This document shows positions 57,675-64,000 of a stretch of DNA of 64,000 nt, in pieces. The translations under genes were made by a program, and so were the position numbers. The notes under the pieces were generated by a model that was given only the letters and a program-made list of their open reading frames with translations, was not told the origin of the DNA and did no database searches. The stretch comes from Bradyrhizobium sp. GTDB lineage: Bacteria; Pseudomonadota; Alphaproteobacteria; Rhizobiales; Xanthobacteraceae. The stretch covers positions 1 to 64,000 of the forward strand of contig NZ_JAUSLT010000077.1 in the NCBI RefSeq assembly GCF_030646015.1, given 5' to 3'. Each line of letters begins with the position of its first letter. Within the stretch, counting starts at the first letter, position 1.

Positions 57675-58784
57675 TTATTTCGACGGGTAGTTTCTGCTGC
57701 GCAGGCTAGCCCAGCCGCGCCGAATTAGCTCTTGCGGCGTGCCATCGACAAGTGTGGCGATTCCCATCCTTGCTCCAAGGATCATGCCACCCACGGCAAA
57801 TGGCCAGGATAGTGACAGCATCGATCCGGCGGTGATGCCTTGGCCGATGGTGCAGCCGCCGGCCAGAATTCCGCCGATGCCCATCAATGCAGCCCCTGTG
57901 AGGTGACGCCGCATCTCGTGGTCGTCGTCGAATGCCTCCCATCGCAATTCGTCCGCGCGCCACGCCGCGAGCCAGGAGCCTGCGACGACGCCGAACACGC
58001 TGCCGACCCCGAAGTCCGCGAAATTCGCGACGTTCAGAAGTCCCGCGTAGATCGCCTTTCCGACCGTAGATACGAATGTCAGGCTTTGCGGGCGAACCGG
58101 ACTGGCGAAATCGTCGGCGAATGACGACGTCGCGACCCATCCTGCAACGGTCAGAAGGCCCAGTGCGATTCCGGCCGACAGCAGGCGTGGTGTGCGCCTG
58201 AGCCTCCGGTCGCCGAATGCAAGCCAGCAAAGGGCGCCGCCTACGGTCGCAGCGATCGCGCCACGCACATCCAAACCCAAGGCGTGCGTTGAAAGCGATG
58301 CCATGTCCGACCGCACGCCATCCGGCATGGCAATGGAAAGGCCTTCCAGAACCGTAATGCGAAAGCCGGCCAAAGCGCCGCGCAGCGTCGCATAGGCTGC
58401 GACACCAAGGATCAGGATCACAACAAGGCTGCGCAGGTCGCCGGTCCCCAGTCGCACGAGGGAACCGAAGCCACAGGTCCCCACCATCGCCATTCCGGTC
58501 CCAAACATCACGCTGCCGATCAGGATCGCGACCAAGGGAAGGGCCGCGGGTGTGTAGGTAGTTTGTTCGGGGTCTAGAAAGCCGCCAATGATCAGCCCCT
58601 GCGTTCCGAGGATTGCGATGCCGAGCGCAAGCCCGAAAATTCGAAGGCGACGGCTGTCGCCGCCCATCAGCGCGTCTTCGATAGCCCCAAATGAACAAAG
58701 TTTGGCGTGGCGTACGGCAAATCCTGCAGCCGCGCCTATGGCAAAGCCAGCGAGCGCTTGCATCCAGGCAGACAGATTCTGCAT
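57675..58784 (-). CDS. soxT: YeeE/YedE-type sulfur-compound transporter (SoxT-like)
   Basis: A 369-residue membrane protein of the TsuA/YeeE family, which takes up thiosulfate or related ions. The three conserved Cys motifs are present: RHAKLCSFGAIED, VGTCGFGSLVRLG and AGGCTIGQGI. About ten helices. It stands beside soxR-soxS, as does the gene called soxT in Pseudaminobacter; the symbol follows that context. It may also sense or deliver sulfur species for SoxR control. Confidence 0.82.
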   Translation of the reverse strand: MQNLSAWMQALAGFAIGAAAGFAVRHAKLCSFGAIEDALMGGDSRRLRIFGLALGIAILGTQGLIIGGFLDPEQTTYTPAALPLVAILIGSVMFGTGMAMVGTCGFGSLVRLGTGDLRSLVVILILGVAAYATLRGALAGFRITVLEGLSIAMPDGVRSDMASLSTHALGLDVRGAIAATVGGALCWLAFGDRRLRRTPRLLSAGIALGLLTVAGWVATSSFADDFASPVRPQSLTFVSTVGKAIYAGLLNVANFADFGVGSVFGVVAGSWLAAWRADELRWEAFDDDHEMRRHLTGAALMGIGGILAGGCTIGQGITAGSMLSLSWPFAVGGMILGARMGIATLVDGTPQELIRRGWASLRSRNYPSK

Positions 58785-58864
58785 GGTGTCTCTCCCGGAT
58801 CCGGCGCAGGTCTTGCTCGGCAGTATTGCCGAACTGCCATATCATCCGCCTGCCGCGCGGCGGT

Positions 58865-59242
58865 TTATTTCTTTGCGCCAGCACTCGCCGTTGCGCAAAA
58901 GATGTCATAAACGACAGAAATCATGCGGCGTACATCTTCGTTGGCAAGATTGTAGTAGATCGTCTTTCCGTCGCGCCTTGTGTCGACCATACCATCATAG
59001 CGCAAGCGCGCGAGTTGCTGGGAAACGGCCGATTGTCGCAGCGAAAGAATGTTCTCAAGTTCGGTGACGGACCGCTCGCGCTCGGCGAGCAGGCAAAGTA
59101 GCAGGAGGCGGTTCTCGTGCGAGAGAGCCTTGAGGAAATTGCTGGCCTTTCGCGCCTTGCGCATCAACTGATCGAGTTCGGGCGAATATTCCGCGCCGTC
59201 GCGAAGTTCTGTCTCGATGTCGGTTGAGAGGATCGATGTCAT
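58865..59242 (-). CDS. soxR: ArsR-family repressor SoxR
   Basis: A 125-residue winged-helix repressor. The recognition helix lies in LSLRQSAVSQQLARL and the wing in GMVDTRRDGKTIYYNL. Two cysteines, C50 (LLLLCLLAER) and C116 (YDIFCATAS), are where SqrR/BigR-type persulfide sensors carry theirs. It should repress sox genes until sulfane sulfur forms a bridge between the two. ATG at 59242 is 3 bp after the soxS stop; the two are co-transcribed. Confidence 0.9.
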   Translation of the reverse strand: MTSILSTDIETELRDGAEYSPELDQLMRKARKASNFLKALSHENRLLLLCLLAERERSVTELENILSLRQSAVSQQLARLRYDGMVDTRRDGKTIYYNLANEDVRRMISVVYDIFCATASAGAKK

Positions 59243-59247
59243 GGCTG

Positions 59248-59667
59248 TCAATTTGTCATTGGAATCGGAGAAGGGTACTTCGCATAGCTATGCGCGCTCG
59301 GCGGAGGCGACGGTTCCAGCTTGGCTACAAAAGTCCCGAGCAGCCCCCAAAAAGCATCGTCGTTGATGTAGCCGGTGATGCGTCCGATCTCCCGGCCGTT
59401 GTCCGCCACCACGAAAGTCGGCGTGTATACGACCGTCGAAGCGAGCTTAACGCCTGAGGAATTTTGTTTGTCGATGTTGAGGCGCCGAAGCGGAAGCCGT
59501 TCGGCCTCGCCGGTCTTGTCATAGGTCGGGCCAACCGCCTGATCCCACCTCTGACACCAGATGCAGCCGTCGCGCTCGAACATCAGGAGTTCGGCCGCAT
59601 GCGACGTCATTGGCCAAAGCAGTGCCGCGAGCACGGACAAGCGAGGGAGAGGAAATTTCAGGCGCAT
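59248..59667 (-). CDS. soxS: Periplasmic thioredoxin-like SoxS
   Basis: About 139 residues. Signal peptide MRLKFPLPRL...SHAAE; the redox pair is C35/C38 in RDGCIWCQRWD, then a thioredoxin-like fold (VYTPTFVVADNGREIGRITG). SoxS reduces and reactivates SoxY or related proteins. Start taken as ATG 59667; ATG codons at 59679 and 59688 in frame are possible. It diverges from soxV. Confidence 0.86.
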   Translation of the reverse strand: MRLKFPLPRLSVLAALLWPMTSHAAELLMFERDGCIWCQRWDQAVGPTYDKTGEAERLPLRRLNIDKQNSSGVKLASTVVYTPTFVVADNGREIGRITGYINDDAFWGLLGTFVAKLEPSPPPSAHSYAKYPSPIPMTN

Positions 59668-59681
59668 CTTCTCAATCATGT

Positions 59682-59709
59682 GATACATATAGACGAATTC
59701 GCATGTATC
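59682..59709. promoter_or_regulatory. Dyad in soxS-soxV divergent promoter
   Basis: Inverted repeat GATACAT (59682-59688), 14 bp, ATGTATC (59703-59709), with GAATTC in the middle. It sits between divergent soxS and soxV, where SoxR is known to act in related bacteria. Overlap with the longest possible soxS start argues for the shorter soxS. Confidence 0.5.
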
Positions 59710-59728
59710 TACCAGAGTCGGTAACGCC

Positions 59729-60472
59729 GTGATTTCAAATATTTCCCTGGTCGGCGCGTTGGGAGCGGGCCTGTTGTCGTTTCTTTCGCCGTGCATCCTG
59801 CCTCTGGTGCCGCCCTACCTTTGTTTTCTCGCAGGTGTCAGCCTCGATGATCTGACGCGACCCGGGCAGGGAGAAGCCAGCCGGCAAAACTGGCACGTTG
59901 TCGCCCTGTCCTTTGCCTTCGTGCTCGGGTTCGCCACGGTGTTCGTTGCGCTCGGTGCTTCCGCCTCGCTGATTGGAAAGGCCGTCACCGCTCATTTCAA
60001 AACGCTGGGAATGATCGCGGGGTTCATCATCGTGATCCTGGGCCTGCACTTTCTTGGCGTCTTGAGAATCGGGCTGCTGTTTCGCGAAGCCCGCTTTCAG
60101 ACCGCGAGCAAGCCCGCCGGCTATGTGGGCGCCTATCTCGTCGGGCTTGCTTTCGCCTTCGGCTGGACGCCGTGCGTCGGACCCGTGCTTGCGACGATCC
60201 TCATTATCGCCGGGGTCGAGGGATCGGCAGGGCGCGGCGCGATGCTGCTCGGCGTCTATGCAATGGGAATCGGAATTCCGTTTCTGCTGGCGGCGTTTTT
60301 CGCCGGCCATTTCGTCCGGCTGATGGGGCGGATGCGCAATCATATGAACCTTATCGAGAAGGTGATCGGCTCCGGCCTTGTGCTGACTGGCGTTCTGTTT
60401 TTGACTGGCGCGATGCCGCGCATCGCCGGCTGGTTGTTGCAGACATTCCCCGCTTTGGGATCGATCGGCTGA
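59729..60472 (+). CDS. soxV: CcdA-type electron transporter SoxV
   Basis: A 247-residue six-helix membrane protein of the DsbD/CcdA family. The two redox cysteines are in LSPCILPLVPPY (C22) and FGWTPCVGPV. SoxV carries electrons from cytoplasmic thioredoxin to periplasmic SoxW. GTG start at 59729. soxW follows 24 bp later. Confidence 0.92.
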   Translation: MISNISLVGALGAGLLSFLSPCILPLVPPYLCFLAGVSLDDLTRPGQGEASRQNWHVVALSFAFVLGFATVFVALGASASLIGKAVTAHFKTLGMIAGFIIVILGLHFLGVLRIGLLFREARFQTASKPAGYVGAYLVGLAFAFGWTPCVGPVLATILIIAGVEGSAGRGAMLLGVYAMGIGIPFLLAAFFAGHFVRLMGRMRNHMNLIEKVIGSGLVLTGVLFLTGAMPRIAGWLLQTFPALGSIG

Positions 60473-60496
60473 ACGGGACCCTGAAAGGATGCTCCG

Positions 60497-61084
60497 ATGC
60501 TGAAACCTGAATATCGTCTGACCCGAAGGCACGTAGTCGGGGCGCTGGGCCTTGGCGCCATCGGATTCCGCGCTGCTCCCGCCGCGGCAGCAGCGAAGCT
60601 CGGCGACGACGGTCTGTATCAGATGGACTGGTATCTGGAGAGTTTCCTCGATCTTTCCGAGGATCTCGCCGGCGCCACAGCGAAGGGCAAGCGCTTCGCG
60701 ATCATGTGGGGTCTCAAGGGGTGTCCTTCCTGCAAGAAGATGCACGAGGTCCATCTGATGGATCCGAAAATCGAAAGTTATATCCGTGACAATTTCGAGA
60801 TCCTGCATCTCAACCACATCGGATCGCGCGCCGTAACGGACTTCGATGGACGCAAGCTGGGCGAAAAGGCGCTTGGCGAAGCGTACGGGATTCGATTCAC
60901 GCCGACGATCCAGTTTTTTCCCGAGAAGACTGACGGCCTCGCTGTCGCGCGCGGACAGGCGCGCGAAGTCGCCCGGATGCCCGGACTGCTCGAGCCTCCG
61001 GAGTTTCTCGCGATGTTCCGTTACGTGCGGGAGAGGGGCTACGACAGCTTGTCGTTCCCCGACTGGCTCAAGAAGCAGGCCTGA
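60497..61084 (+). CDS. soxW: Periplasmic thioredoxin SoxW
   Basis: A 195-residue thioredoxin-like protein with a twin-arginine-like leader (LTRRHVVGALGLG) and the redox pair C76/C79 in GLKGCPSCKKM. The fold continues with GIRFTPTIQFFP. It receives electrons from SoxV and keeps Sox proteins reduced. ATG 60497 follows AAAGGA. Confidence 0.88.
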   Translation: MLKPEYRLTRRHVVGALGLGAIGFRAAPAAAAAKLGDDGLYQMDWYLESFLDLSEDLAGATAKGKRFAIMWGLKGCPSCKKMHEVHLMDPKIESYIRDNFEILHLNHIGSRAVTDFDGRKLGEKALGEAYGIRFTPTIQFFPEKTDGLAVARGQAREVARMPGLLEPPEFLAMFRYVRERGYDSLSFPDWLKKQA

Positions 61085-61110
61085 CCAAAGTCACCGGCGG
61101 CCAGGCGACT

Positions 61111-61611
61111 CTAGAAATCCAGCTTGTCGCGAATCGCGGCTATCCCTGCCTTGGCGCAGGCATCGTCGGCGTCGCCCCCTGGCGCGCCTGAAACGCCGAT
61201 AGCGGCGACCATCGAACCTCCACCTTCGATGATCATGCCTCCGCCGAGGATGACGGCGCCCGGCAGATCACGCAGGCCAGCTTGCGGCATGCCCGGCTGG
61301 CTGATCGCCATCAGCGCGGTCGTGTCGGTGCGGAAGGACGCCGCGGTCCAGGCCTTGCCGGCGGCGGTCGCGGGAGTATGCGCGCCGGCAAAGCGATCGC
61401 GCAGCATGACCTGGGTCACGCCGAAGCGATCGACCACCGCCACCGCCACCTGAAATCCGCGCTTGCGGCATTCAGCGAGAGCGGCACGGGCGGAGTCCAG
61501 CGCAAGCTCCGGACTCAACAATTTGTAGGTGACGAGTGATTCCTGCGCGCGGCCGGGAAGCACTGTCAGTGCCACGATGGCCGATGCCAGCAACAACCTA
61601 CGAAACGCCAT
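61111..61611 (-). CDS. Exported GlcG/HbpS-like protein
   Basis: A 166-residue protein with a signal peptide (about 1-22, ending GRAQ). The mature DUF336 domain includes VAVVDRFGVTQVMLRDRFAG, HTPATAAGKAWTAASF and LGGGMIIEGGGSMVAAIGVSG APGGDADDACA. Relatives bind heme (HbpS) or are linked to glycolate use (GlcG). Placed last of the minus-strand group soxA-soxX, it may help heme supply or redox sensing for SoxXA; this is inference. Confidence 0.85.
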   Translation of the reverse strand: MAFRRLLLASAIVALTVLPGRAQESLVTYKLLSPELALDSARAALAECRKRGFQVAVAVVDRFGVTQVMLRDRFAGAHTPATAAGKAWTAASFRTDTTALMAISQPGMPQAGLRDLPGAVILGGGMIIEGGGSMVAAIGVSGAPGGDADDACAKAGIAAIRDKLDF

Positions 61612-61669
61612 GGTACCTTCTCCTTCATGCGCCGCCGCATGCCTGAACGGGTCATCGGTTCAGTTGCGG

Positions 61670-62314
61670 CTATTTGTTGACCGGTGACTCAGGATCGAAC
61701 AGCAATGCGACGAGATCCTTGATCTGCTTTTCCGTCAGGAACTTGTTTGCGCCGAAGCGCGGCATGTTCGAACATGCCACTACAGCCTGCGAATTGTAGA
61801 TCTTGGTGTAAGCCTGTTTGGCTTCGGCCGGATCGAACTTACGGTCCTTGCCGTACGCCGTGAGGCTCGGACCCAGCGTGCCGTAGCTGACTTCCTTGAG
61901 CTCCATCTGGTGACAGGCATAGCAGTTGCCGCCGTTCACCGTCTTTTCGTCGTCGGAGAACTGTCCGCCGCGGCCGTTGTTGGCGATCTTCTTGCCTTCC
62001 TTCCAGTCGCCGAGCAATTTCCCGTCCGCGGGAAACACGACCTTGGCCAGTTCGCGCTTGACGATCTTGTCGGCTTCCGCAGCCGGCACATCATTGTGAT
62101 ACAGATTGCAGGTCTTCAGCGTTTCATCGGGCTCAATTCGCGCCTGCCATTCGGGCGGGGCCTTCCCGAAGGTCGCCTTGAGATAGGCGTCGACGACCGC
62201 TGGATCGGTCTTTTCGGCGACGGTCTTGTCCTTTGTTTGCGCGTATGCTGTGGCGGGGAGGGCGATAACGCCCACCACCAGGAGCAGCGCAGTAGCTTTC
62301 AATATCGTTTTCAT
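61670..62314 (-). CDS. soxX: c-type cytochrome SoxX
   Basis: A 214-residue exported cytochrome (signal peptide 1-25, ends AYAQ). Heme motif CYACH at 131-135; the Met ligand is in CSNMPRFGANKFL. Forms the SoxXA complex that joins thiosulfate to SoxYZ. An extra Cys pair candidate is C69 with the Cys before the Met ligand. Located 11 bp after soxA; the two are one operon with the GlcG/HbpS-like gene. Confidence 0.92.
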   Translation of the reverse strand: MKTILKATALLLVVGVIALPATAYAQTKDKTVAEKTDPAVVDAYLKATFGKAPPEWQARIEPDETLKTCNLYHNDVPAAEADKIVKRELAKVVFPADGKLLGDWKEGKKIANNGRGGQFSDDEKTVNGGNCYACHQMELKEVSYGTLGPSLTAYGKDRKFDPAEAKQAYTKIYNSQAVVACSNMPRFGANKFLTEKQIKDLVALLFDPESPVNK

Positions 62315-62325
62315 GGCGCGCTCCC

Positions 62326-63147
62326 TCAGCGTTTGATCGACGGGACGTTGATTTCACCGCCGAGCGCCTGCTTGTTCAGGAAAACGGTCAGCGCGGTGAC
62401 GCTATCGGAAGCATATTCCGGAACCGGCCATCGTTGCTGGCGATAGCAGTCCCACAGACGATGCTGCATCGTCCGCAACGCGCCCTGCGACACCCGATAG
62501 GTTGGCCACGAACCCATGGTCTCCTGAGCCTGCTTGCCGGCCTTCGCCAGGTTCGGCAAACCCTGCAACCGGATTCGCTTGCCTTCTTCGCCATGGCAGG
62601 TGGCACAGGCAAAATCCATCACGCCACCACGCCTGAAGAACAATGCTTCGCCGACGGCTGCCATTTCCTTTTCCTTGGGGTGGCTCAGCTGCACGTCTAT
62701 TTTCATGCCATTCGATTTATTGGCAATATAGGCGACCAGATCCTCCACGTCGGAGGCACGACCAGGGCCTGAAAACCGTCGGGCGATCACATCCTTGGTG
62801 TCGAGCCCCTGGATGTTCTGCATGCACCACAGCAACCGCTGTTCCAGGTCCATGACTTTGTCGGCATCCTTGAAAAACCGGGGAAGCTTCGCGAAGGCGC
62901 CTTCCAGCTTTCCCGCGCCAAGACCGAGATCGCATCCTTCAAGGGAGGCATTCTTGCTGCCGCGCTTTTCACGCCACAGGACTTCTCCCCGATCGACGGC
63001 GAGAAATCCCGGATTGGACATGGGATCGGAGATCATCGCGCGATAGCGCTCGATCTCCTTCTCACTGGCATCCTGCGCGCGAGCACTGAAAGAAATTGTG
63101 CATAGCAACATAGCGGTCAGCACGGAACCGATCGCGGCTCGTCTCAT
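62326..63147 (-). CDS. soxA: c-type cytochrome SoxA (mono-heme type)
   Basis: A 273-residue exported protein (signal peptide 1-25). The C-terminal heme site is CATCH at 181-185 and the catalytic cysteine is C234 in [10 protein letters not shown], which becomes the persulfide heme ligand. The first heme site of di-heme SoxA is replaced by lone C72 and C108, likely a disulfide, as in Starkeya. SoxAX catalyses attack of thiosulfate on SoxYZ. It is divergent from soxY. Confidence 0.92.
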   Translation of the reverse strand: MRRAAIGSVLTAMLLCTISFSARAQDASEKEIERYRAMISDPMSNPGFLAVDRGEVLWREKRGSKNASLEGCDLGLGAGKLEGAFAKLPRFFKDADKVMDLEQRLLWCMQNIQGLDTKDVIARRFSGPGRASDVEDLVAYIANKSNGMKIDVQLSHPKEKEMAAVGEALFFRRGGVMDFACATCHGEEGKRIRLQGLPNLAKAGKQAQETMGSWPTYRVSQGALRTMQHRLWDCYRQQRWPVPEYASDSVTALTVFLNKQALGGEINVPSIKR

Positions 63148-63213
63148 TCCTCACCCTCCCATCCGACGACCGTCTTTTGCGGTCCTTAAGGCCTTCAACC
63201 GGCCAGGCATCTT

Positions 63214-63240
63214 TACATTCAAAAAAAACAATATAATGAT
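63214..63240. promoter_or_regulatory. AT-rich box in soxA-soxY divergent promoter (TACATTCA motif)
   Basis: TACATTCA (63214-63221), an A-run, then ATATAATGATAT, in an otherwise GC-rich genome. It is similar in order to the box upstream of the DsrE-like gene. Being between divergent soxA and soxY, it could serve both promoters and bind SoxR. Inferred. Confidence 0.4.
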
Positions 63241-63331
63241 ATTTGCAGATCATGATAGATCAAAGTTGGAATCGTCAAGAGATTTCATTGTCTAGGGATG
63301 CACCAAAGAGATCCCGCGGGAGGATACCCAT

Positions 63332-63796
63332 ATGGTTTGGAATTCGATTGAAACGACCCGTCGCGAGGCGCTCGGTCTCGCCTCGATCTTGGGATTTGCG
63401 GCGCTGCTCGCCCCCAGGATGTCCTTCGCCGACGAGCAGACCGTCGCCGCGGAAATCAAGAAACTGTACGGCGACAAGAAGCTGGAGAGCGGCAAGATCA
63501 AGCTCGATGTGCCCGAGATCGCCGAAAACGGCCTCGTCGTGCCGGTCAACGTCGAGGTCGAAAGCCCCATGACGGATGCGGATTACGTCAAGGCGGTGCA
63601 TGTCTTCGCCGACGGCAATCCGCTGCCGGGTATCGTCAGCTACAAATTCACGCCTGCCTGCGGCAAGGCCGCCGCATCGACCCGCATGCGGCTCGCGCAA
63701 ACCCAGAACATCATCTGCATCGCGGAAATGTCGAACGGAAATCTTCACATGGCAAAGGCCAATGTGAAGGTGACCATCGGTGGCTGCGGCGGCTGA
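63332..63796 (+). CDS. soxY: Thiosulfate carrier protein SoxY
   Basis: A 154-residue exported protein. The C-terminal GGCGG carries the substrate-bearing C152 on a flexible arm. The leader has a twin-arginine motif (TTRREALGLAS), so it is exported folded, probably together with SoxZ. Immunoglobulin-like body (VPVNVEVESPM, HVFADGNPLP). ATG at 63332 follows GGGAGGA. Confidence 0.95.
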   Translation: MVWNSIETTRREALGLASILGFAALLAPRMSFADEQTVAAEIKKLYGDKKLESGKIKLDVPEIAENGLVVPVNVEVESPMTDADYVKAVHVFADGNPLPGIVSYKFTPACGKAAASTRMRLAQTQNIICIAEMSNGNLHMAKANVKVTIGGCGG

Positions 63797-63839
63797 ACTG
63801 TCGCCGCAAGAATCATAAAATCAAGGTGAGGAGTTTTCC

Positions 63840-64000
63840 ATGGCCACACAGCCAACCCCGCGTGTTCGCGTACCGGCCCAGGTCAAGCCCGGCGAAATCT
63901 TTGAAATCAAGACCCTGATCTCTCACGAGATGGAATCGGGTCAGCGCAAGGACTCTGCCGGCAAGATCGTGCCGCGCAAGATCATCAACAAGTTTGTCGC
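63840..64000 (+). CDS. soxZ: Thiosulfate carrier partner SoxZ (3' truncated by window end)
   Basis: The first 53 residues of SoxZ: RVRVPAQVKPGEIFEIKTLI and SHEMESGQRKDSAGK are typical. No signal peptide, as usual for SoxZ, which leaves the cell with SoxY. ATG 63840 lies 43 bp after the soxY stop and behind GTGAGGAG. Downstream soxB or soxC/D may follow outside the window. Confidence 0.93.
   Translation, partial: MATQPTPRVRVPAQVKPGEIFEIKTLISHEMESGQRKDSAGKIVPRKIINKFV

Noticed and set aside
57486..57728. Short plus-strand frames between the DsrE-like gene and soxT
   Set aside because: Two overlapping frames with no family and one running into soxT; possible gene remnant but not supportable.

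Overview
The window is GC-rich, gene-dense chromosomal DNA from an alphaproteobacterium, most likely of the Bradyrhizobium/Rhodopseudomonas group (Nitrobacteraceae). This rests on overall gene content: the acpXL-lpxXL very-long-chain fatty acid cluster, a class II DAHP synthase, DUF2865 and DUF2059 proteins, a SoxR-S-V-W thiosulfate oxidation cluster, and several palindromic intergenic repeats of the kind I associate with these genomes. I see no rRNA, tRNA, CRISPR array, prophage or intact insertion sequence.

Layout. 0-0.8 kb: 3' end of a tandem-repeat PLL-like beta-propeller lectin gene. 0.8-3.6 kb: hydroxyisobutyrate-type dehydrogenase, VOC protein, Mrp/ApbC Fe-S carrier. 3.7-11 kb: two complete TRAP transport systems of the TakP (2-oxo acid) type, with two paralogous binding proteins on the plus strand facing two dctQM operons on the minus strand; both operons carry the same promoter-like box. 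11-16.5 kb: moaA, a PEGA-like lipoprotein, gph, rpiA, DUF2059 protein, glutathione reductase. 16.6-17.6 kb: small hypothetical genes, the middle one frameshifted. 17.7-26.8 kb: alpha/beta hydrolase, class II DAHP synthase, dgkA, an orphan adenylate-forming enzyme, an outer-membrane barrel, nadE, DUF2865 protein. 27-44.3 kb: cysS, a 37-residue membrane peptide, GNAT, cimA, VOC, LOG protein, Atm1-type ABC exporter, psd-pssA (phosphatidylethanolamine synthesis), RraA-like, SDR, motAB, kup, rhodanese, aminotransferase, polyamine-binding protein, orphan DUF433 protein. 44.5-48.7 kb: lpxXL-fabF1-fabF2-fabZ-acpXL on the minus strand, making and attaching the very-long-chain acyl group of lipid A. 49-56.5 kb: MgtC, AhpD-like protein, a repeat-rich non-coding kilobase, HerA-like ATPase, MFS transporter, a dihydroxyphthalate-decarboxylase-like binding protein.

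56.9-64 kb is a sulfur-oxidation island: exported DsrE-like protein, YeeE/SoxT transporter, soxR, soxS, soxV, soxW, a GlcG/HbpS-like protein, soxX, soxA, soxY and the start of soxZ. SoxXA loads thiosulfate on SoxYZ in the periplasm, SoxV/SoxW/SoxS supply reductant, and the ArsR-type SoxR (two cysteines) likely represses the set. The arrangement differs from the textbook order: soxXA point away from soxYZ.

The most interesting points are the second ketosynthase of the VLCFA cluster, which lacks the catalytic cysteine and one histidine and looks like a chain-length-factor partner; a multi-stem structured non-coding element at about 51.2-51.6 kb; shared AT-rich boxes in the sox-island promoters; duplicated TRAP systems with a common promoter; and a frameshifted small gene in an overlapping three-gene unit. 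No wholly new system is certain here.
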